Part shown: positions 57,915-64,000 of the stretch, piece by piece
Layout: every line of letters starts with the position of its first letter
Position numbering within the stretch: position 1 is the first letter of the stretch
Source of the DNA: Haematobia irritans
Taxonomy: Eukaryota > Arthropoda > Insecta > Diptera > Muscidae
Direction: 5' to 3'
Length of the DNA stretch: 64,000 nt
NCBI RefSeq assembly: GCF_050003625.1
Contig: NC_134398.1
Span: forward strand, 23,908,622 to 23,972,621
The notes under the pieces: model-generated
The model's database searches: none
What the model saw: the letters and a program-made list of their open reading frames with translations, nothing else
What the model was told of the DNA's origin: nothing
Made by a program: the position numbers and the translations under genes

Positions 57915-58724
57915 TCAAAATTTTATTTCTATAAAATATTTTGTTTATTTCTATCGAAAATGTTGTCAATTTTGTTTTTTCTACAGAAAATTTTGTCTCT
58001 TTTATTTCCATAGAATTTTTTTTTTTAATTTTCTTTCTATAGAAATTTATTTCAAAATTTTATTTCTATAAAAATTTTTGTCAAAATTTTATTTCCAAAG
58101 AAAATTTTTTTCAAATTCTTATTTCTATAGAAAATTTTGTCAAAATTTTACTTCTATAGAAAATTTTGTCAAAATTTTATTTCTATAAAACATTTTGTCA
58201 AATTTTTTTACTATACAGATTTTTTCTCAAAATTTTATTACTATATTTTTTTCAAAATTTTATTTCTATAGAAAATTTTGTAAAAAAATTTATTTCTAAA
58301 GAAAATGTTGTCAAAATTTTACTTCTATAGAAAACTTTGCCAAAATCTTACTTCTATCGAAAATGTTGTCAACTCTTTATTTCTATAAAAAAAATTTGTC
58401 AAAATGTTATTTCTATAGAAAATTTTGTCAACATTTTATTTCTATAAAACATCTTGTCAACATTTTTTTACTATACAGATTTTTTCCCAAAATTTTATTA
58501 CTATATTATTTTTCAAAATTTTATTTCTATATAAAATTTTATCAAACTCTTATTTATATAGAATTTTTTTTTTTCAAAAATTTTTTTTCTAGTGAAAATT
58601 TTGTCAAAGTTTTATTTCTATAGAATATTTTGTATACATTTTAATTCTATAGAAAATTTTGTAAAAAATTTTTTTATGGAACATTTTATCAACATTTTAT
58701 TTCTATAGAAAATTTTTGTTCTTT

Positions 58725-58834
58725 TGATCTCAGCTTAAAAGCCATTGCGTTGACTAAACTACTAGAGTAGCTTAACCAAAAGAGGAAAAGAATGTTTGTC
58801 AAATTTATTTGGGCAAAGCCCTATAGACTGCAAG
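58725..58834 (+). repeat. 110-bp array module, copy 2
   Basis: Full module from GATCTCAGCTTAAAAG to CTGCAAG; same as the left flank of the foldback insertion at about 28768-28871. Confidence 0.85.
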
Positions 58835-59206
58835 TCAAAATTTTATTTCTATAGAAAATTTTCTCAAAATTTTATTTCTACAGAAAAATTTGTCAAGATT
58901 ATATTTCCATAGAATATTTTGTCAAATTTTTTTTTTTCTATAGAAAAAATTTTATTACTATACTTTTTTTCCAAAATTTTATTTCTATAGAAAAGTTTGT
59001 CAAACTCTTATTTCTATAGATTTTTTTTTAATTTTATTTCTAGTGAAAATTTTGTCGAAATTTTATTTCTACAAAACATTTTGTCAAAATTTAATTTCTA
59101 TAGAATATTTTGTATAAATTTTAGTTCTATAGAAAATTTTGTCAAAATTTTATTTCTATGGACATTTTATCAACATTTTAATTCTATAGAAAATTTTTGT
59201 TGTTTT

Positions 59207-59315
59207 GATCTCAGCTTAAAAGCCATTGCGTTGACTAAACTACTTGAGTAGCTTAACCAACAGAGGAAACGAATGCTTGTCAAATTTATTTGGCTGAAGC
59301 CCTATAGACTGCAAG
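59207..59315 (+). repeat. 110-bp array module, copy 3
   Basis: Full module with CTACTTGAGTAG in place of the perfect palindrome. Confidence 0.85.
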
Positions 59316-60265
59316 TCAAAATTTTTTTCTATAGAAAATTTTCTCAAAATTTTATTTCTATAGAAAATTTTCTCAAAATTTTATTTCTATAGAAAATTTT
59401 CTCAAAATTTTATTTCTATAGAAAACTATGTCAAAATTATATTTCCATAGAAAATTTTGTCAAATTTTTTTACTATAGAAAATCTTTTCACATTTTTATT
59501 TCTACAAAAAATTTTGTCAAAATTTTTTTCTATAGAAATTTTTTGTCAAAATTTTATTTCTATAGAAAATTTTGTCAAAATTTTATTTCCATAGAAAATT
59601 TTGCCAAATTTTATTTCTGTAGAAAATTTAGTCAATATTTTATTTTTTTAAAAATTTGTTCAACAATTTATTTCTATAGAAAATTTCGTCAAAATTTTAT
59701 TTCTACAGAAAAATTTCTCAATATTTTATTTCTATAGAAAATTTTGCCATAATTTTATTTCTATACATTTTTGTCAAAAATTTATTTCTATAAAATTTTC
59801 TCAAAATTTTATTTCTATAGAAAATTTTGTCAAAATTTTATTTCTTTAGAAAATGTTATCAAAATTTTAGTTTATTAAAAATTTGGTCAACAATTTATTT
59901 CTATAGAAATTTTGTCAAAATTTTATTTCCATAGAAAATTTTGCCAAATTTTATTTCTATAGAAAATTTTGCCAAAACTTTATTTCTGTAGAAAATTTTT
60001 TCAAAATTTTATTTCTATAGAAAATTTTGTCAAAATTTTATTTCTATAGAAAATTTCGTCAAGAATTTTATTTCTATAGAAAATGTTCTCAAAAATTTCT
60101 TTCTATAGAAAATTTTCTCAAAATTTTATTTCTATACAAAATTTTCTCAAAATTTTATTTCCATAGAACATTTTCTCAAAATTTTATTTCTATAGAACAT
60201 GTTCTCAAAATTTTATTTCTATAGAAAATTTTCACAATTTTTTTTATTTCTATAGAAAAATACCA

Positions 60266-62269
60266 ATCCAACTACCAAACAGTAAAAAATCTAAAATTTT
60301 TGGTAGAGTTCTAGCAATTGGCGGTGTGCAATCCTACACCGTCCTATGATGATGGGCATTAAAAACAAATTGAAAATTTTGGCTAATGCCTTCATATCTT
60401 CGGGGTTGGAATCCTGTGGTCTGTCAGTTTGGACATATAATCAAATAAATAAAACGATTAATTTTATGCCGAGGATTATGGATTATGGTTTCAATTCCAA
60501 CAAACCACCAAAAAAGTATAGCAAAAACGCACTCATTGCGATTAAATGGAATCCACCTTCATATCAGATTTTCTAAATACTAGTGCCTATTTTTAGGTAT
60601 TATAGGAAAGTTACCAAACTAGCGTGTGAATCTTTAATATGTAGCTATAAATTGATATCAATTTCCAATTCTTAGTCAAACGCCTTGAGATATGCTATTT
60701 TATTACAAGTCCATAAAATTCCCCAACAAAAAAACTTAAAGAGACTTCTCATTTTAAAAACATACCCTATATATAGATATTTCTGATTGAATTTTATGTA
60801 TTGTAGTTTCCTTTTTGGCTGCCCTACTTATGTTGATTTCCTATCTAACTTTAGTTGAATAAAATCTGATCGGCATTGTCGGCGGGGGGGGGGGGGGGCA
60901 AAATATAAAAAAAAACCAAAAGTATAGAGGCAATTGAAAAACTTTTTTCAGGGTTTGCTGTTTTTGTATTTTTCGAGAATATAAGCCACAAGAAACAAGC
61001 ATATTGCTTTTTTTGCCCTTCTTAACAAGTTATTGAGCTTTTAACAAGTTATCAAGATTGTAAAGCCTAAATGTATGCAAGTGTTTATTGAAGGTTTCAT
61101 TTCTTCGATGGAATTTTTCTTAGCACATTGCTGATATGGTGTTTTGTTTTTTCAAGTATTGTTTTTTTATATAAATTTGTTGTTATTGTTGAATTTTCAA
61201 CTTCCATAGGAAGGTAGGAGAAAATACAAAAACTACCAACATCAGATACTTGCACACAAACCGAGAAATGCTAACGACTTTTCAACTGCTACATGTATGC
61301 TGACAACTTAAGCACGATAAACATAAGTTTCTCTTTACAATGATAGAACAAATAAAGGTGGTTCTTATTGCAAAAGTGTTCGCGCTCAAGTTTTCACATA
61401 CACAACACCATATGTAGAGTATATGAGTATGTGTCAGTCAACAGGATATGAAGAGTAATAGAGGGAGAGATATATTTAGCAGAAAAACGAAAGGCCAAGA
61501 AAATTGAAATGACGACTACACAATACCACACCCACTGGGAAAGGACGGACGACAAAAAAAAAAATCCAGGTTTTCACACACAAGACATAGGGCTGGCTAT
61601 TCGCTTATACACTCTCCATTGCCCTTCCGCTCTCTTTCTACCATTTCGTGACCCATGTTCATACCTTAGGCTTACATATCACAGTAACACCTACCCATAG
61701 ACAAGCATATCACTCATATGTGTGAAAACATGTATAATATGGGAAGAGTGTGTATGTATTGTTGTTTTTTTTTTTTCTTCAAACATCTCCAAGCTCGTGT
61801 AGCTACAGTTATATGTGGTAAATATCAAGGCATTGATATGTGGGTAGGCAGCCCAGTAAAGGGATATAAGGAACTAACGGAAAACTATAAAAACGGGAAA
61901 CAAGTGGTAATTACATGAAGGCCTATAAAGGAAATGACTGTCTGCCAAGCATACAATAACAAGTCAGATGAGGATGATGATGACGATGAAGGTTCGGGCC
62001 AAGAAATGTAAGGAGAGTGGCGAAAAAAAAAAACAACGTCGATGTGCCACCAAACCACAACTCTTGCAAAAATGAAAACGCCGATGTTTAAATGATGGCA
62101 TACCAAGTATTCGTTAAGGCAGAACATGGTTGGCGTTTGTATTAAACAAAAAAAAAAATTAATAAAAAAACAATCTTTAAATACGAGGAGAGTTGGGGAG
62201 TTTTGGGAATTTAAAATTTTGTTTTTGAAATTAGCAAAAAACGGAGTTTGGTTTTTCTTCTAAAATTCT
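60266..62269. other. AT-rich DNA without recognised gene
   Basis: A run of 15 G (60884-60898), motif variants near 60587 and 61066. Short frames have no resemblance to known proteins. Confidence 0.5.
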
Positions 62270-64000
62270 CAAAACTTTTATTTTTATAGAATTATTTGTC
62301 AAAATTTTATTTCTTTAGAAAATTTTGTCAAAATGTTATTTCTATAGAAAATTTTGTCAAATTTTATTATTATGGAAAATTTTGTCAAGATTTTATTTCT
62401 ATAGAAAATTTTGTCAAAATTTTATTTCCATAGAAAAGTTTGTAAAAATTTTATTTCGATAGACAAGTTGGTCAAAATTTCATTGTTATAGAAAATTTTG
62501 TCGAAATTTAATTTTTATAGAAAATTTTGTAAAAAATTTATTTCTATAGAACATTTTGTCAAAATTGTACTTCTATAGAAAATTTTGTCAAGATTTTATT
62601 TCTATAGAAAATTTTGTCAAATTTTTTCTATAGAAAATTTTATCATAATTTTATTTCTATAAAAAATTTTGTCAATCTTTTTTTTCTATGGAAAATTTTG
62701 TCAAAATTTTATTTCTATAGAAAATTTTGTCAAATTTTATTTTTATGGAAAATTTTGTCAAGATTTTATTTCTATAGAAAATTTTGTCAAAATTTTATTT
62801 CCATAGAAAAGTTTGTAAAAATTTTATTTCGATAGACAAGTTGGTCAAAATTTCATTGTTATAGAAAATTTTGTCGAAATTTTATTTTTATAGAAAATTT
62901 TGTAAAAAAATTATTTCTATAGAACATTTTGTCAAAATTGTACTTCTATAGAAAATTTTGTCAAAATTTTATTTGTATAGAAAATTTTGTCAAGATTTTA
63001 TTTCTATAGAAAATTTTGTCAAAATTTTATTTCCATAGAAAATTTTGTCAAAATTTTATCTCTACAGAGAAGTTTGTCAAACTTTTATTTCTATGGAAAA
63101 TTTTGTCAAAATTTTATTTCTATAGAAAATATTGTCAAAATTTTATTTCCATTGACAATTTTGTCAAAATTTTATTTCTATAGAAAATTTTGTTAAAATT
63201 TAATTTGTATAGAAAATTTTGTCAAAATTTTACTTCTATAGAAAATTTTGTCAAAATTTTATTTCTATAGAAAATTTTGTCAAAATCTTATTTCTATAGA
63301 AAATTCTGTCAAAATTTTATTTCTATGGAAAATTTTATCCAAATTTTATTTTAAATTTTAAAAATTTTATTTCTATAGAAAACATTGTCAAAATTTTATT
63401 TCTATAGAAAATTTTGTCGAAATTTTATTTTTATAGAAAATTTTGTAAAAAAATTATTTCTATAGAACATTTTGTCAAAATTGTACTTCTATAGAAAATT
63501 TTGTCAAAATTTTATTTGTATAGAAAATTTTGTCAAGATTTTATTTCTATAGAAAATTTTGTCAAAATTTTATTTCCATAGAAAATTTTGTCAAAATTTT
63601 ATCTCTACAGAGAAGTTTGTCAAACTTTTATTTCTATGGAAAATTGTGTCAAAATTTTATTTCTATAGAAAATTTTGTCAAAATTTTATTTCCATAGAAA
63701 ATTTTGTCAACATTTTATTTCTATAGAAAATTTTGTTAAAATTTAATTTGTATAGAAAATTTTGTCAAAATTTTATTTCTATAGAAAATTTTGTCAAAAT
63801 TTTATTTCTATTGAAAATTTTGTCAAAATTTTATTTCTATAGAAAATTTTGTCAAAATTTAATGTCTATAGAAAATTTTGTCCAAATTTTATTTCTATAG
63901 AAAATTTTGTCAAAATTTTATTGTTATAGAAAATTTTATTTCCATAGAAAATTTTGTCAAAATTTTATTTCTATAGAAAATTTTGTCCAAATTTTATTTC
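62270..64000 (+). repeat. 29-bp array, forward, running off the right edge
   Basis: The best-conserved array. Marker monomers recur: AGACAAGTTGGTC at 62461 and 62834, and TCTACAGAGAAG at 63061 and 63604, showing multi-monomer copying. The last 300 bases are close to consensus. Confidence 0.95.

Larger units (their letters stand above)
57115..60265 (+). repeat. 29-bp array with three inserted 110-bp modules
   Basis: Forward monomers interrupted at 57822-57914, 58725-58834 and 59207-59315 by a conserved non-array module. After the array comes CTACCAAACAGTAAAAAATC..GGTAGAGTTCTAGC, the same linker type as after the 38.7-42.2 kb array. Confidence 0.93.

Noticed and set aside
1..64000. CRISPR-like direct repeats in the arrays
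   Set aside because: The repeats are contiguous and have no unique spacers of constant length; the genome is clearly that of an insect.

Overview
The window is non-coding, repeat-rich, AT-rich DNA from a higher fly. The 29-bp repeat arrays, the TACCCT..CCACCA-type modular repeats and the elements present all suggest a muscid or related calyptrate fly; that placement is from general knowledge and was not tested. I recognise no host protein exon and no host RNA gene. Almost everything that can be named is a mobile element, a relic of one, or a tandem array, many of them nested.

Layout. 1-895: 29-bp array. 2.29-3.64 kb: modular repeat 'family B'; 3.74-4.06 kb: tRNA-derived SINE. 7.57-21.56 kb: a 0.7-0.8 kb unit repeated three times; the third copy is split by a 'family A' modular repeat (9.47-20.84 kb), itself split by a complete BEL/Pao LTR retrotransposon (9899-19108) and by a second SINE (20281-20615). 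23.04-26.64 kb: another family A copy, split by a hAT-type element (8-bp target duplication) that contains a family B head and a 29-bp array. 27.32-31.50 kb: a 5'-truncated LINE on the minus strand, split by a piggyBac-type MITE and by a DD37E Tc1/mariner element, itself split by a long inverted repeat. 31.5-38.6 kb: MITEs, a rearranged duplication and a cluster of a short dispersed motif. 38.7-42.6 kb: the largest 29-bp array, ending in a family B tail with a pogo-like MITE. 44.3-47.5 kb: a 0.33 kb unit repeated three times, hosting a complete family B element and a third SINE. 48.9-50.1 kb: a tandem duplication and a mariner relic. 50.8-54.2 kb: family A head, reversed 29-bp array, family A units, MITE. 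57.1-60.3 and 62.3-64.0 kb: further arrays.

The only intact coding capacity is in the BEL/Pao element. Its LTRs match in length and, by eye, in sequence, so it inserted recently. It has one 1748-residue Gag-Pol frame, then, where an envelope gene could sit, a second frame with no usable ATG that encodes a zinc-knuckle protein resembling the element's own Gag knuckles. An ATG exon with a splice donor lies just after the 5' LTR, and its reading phase fits an acceptor in front of that frame, so the accessory protein is probably made from a spliced RNA.

Other strong observations: a 10-bp target duplication around the LINE shows that its 3' end is the same tail carried by the three SINEs, which identifies a SINE/LINE partnership; two modular repeat families share one architecture, with the 29-bp array as an optional module; and a 12-bp motif (CTRAAAGTATRC) recurs at least 15 times in contexts that otherwise look mostly unrelated.
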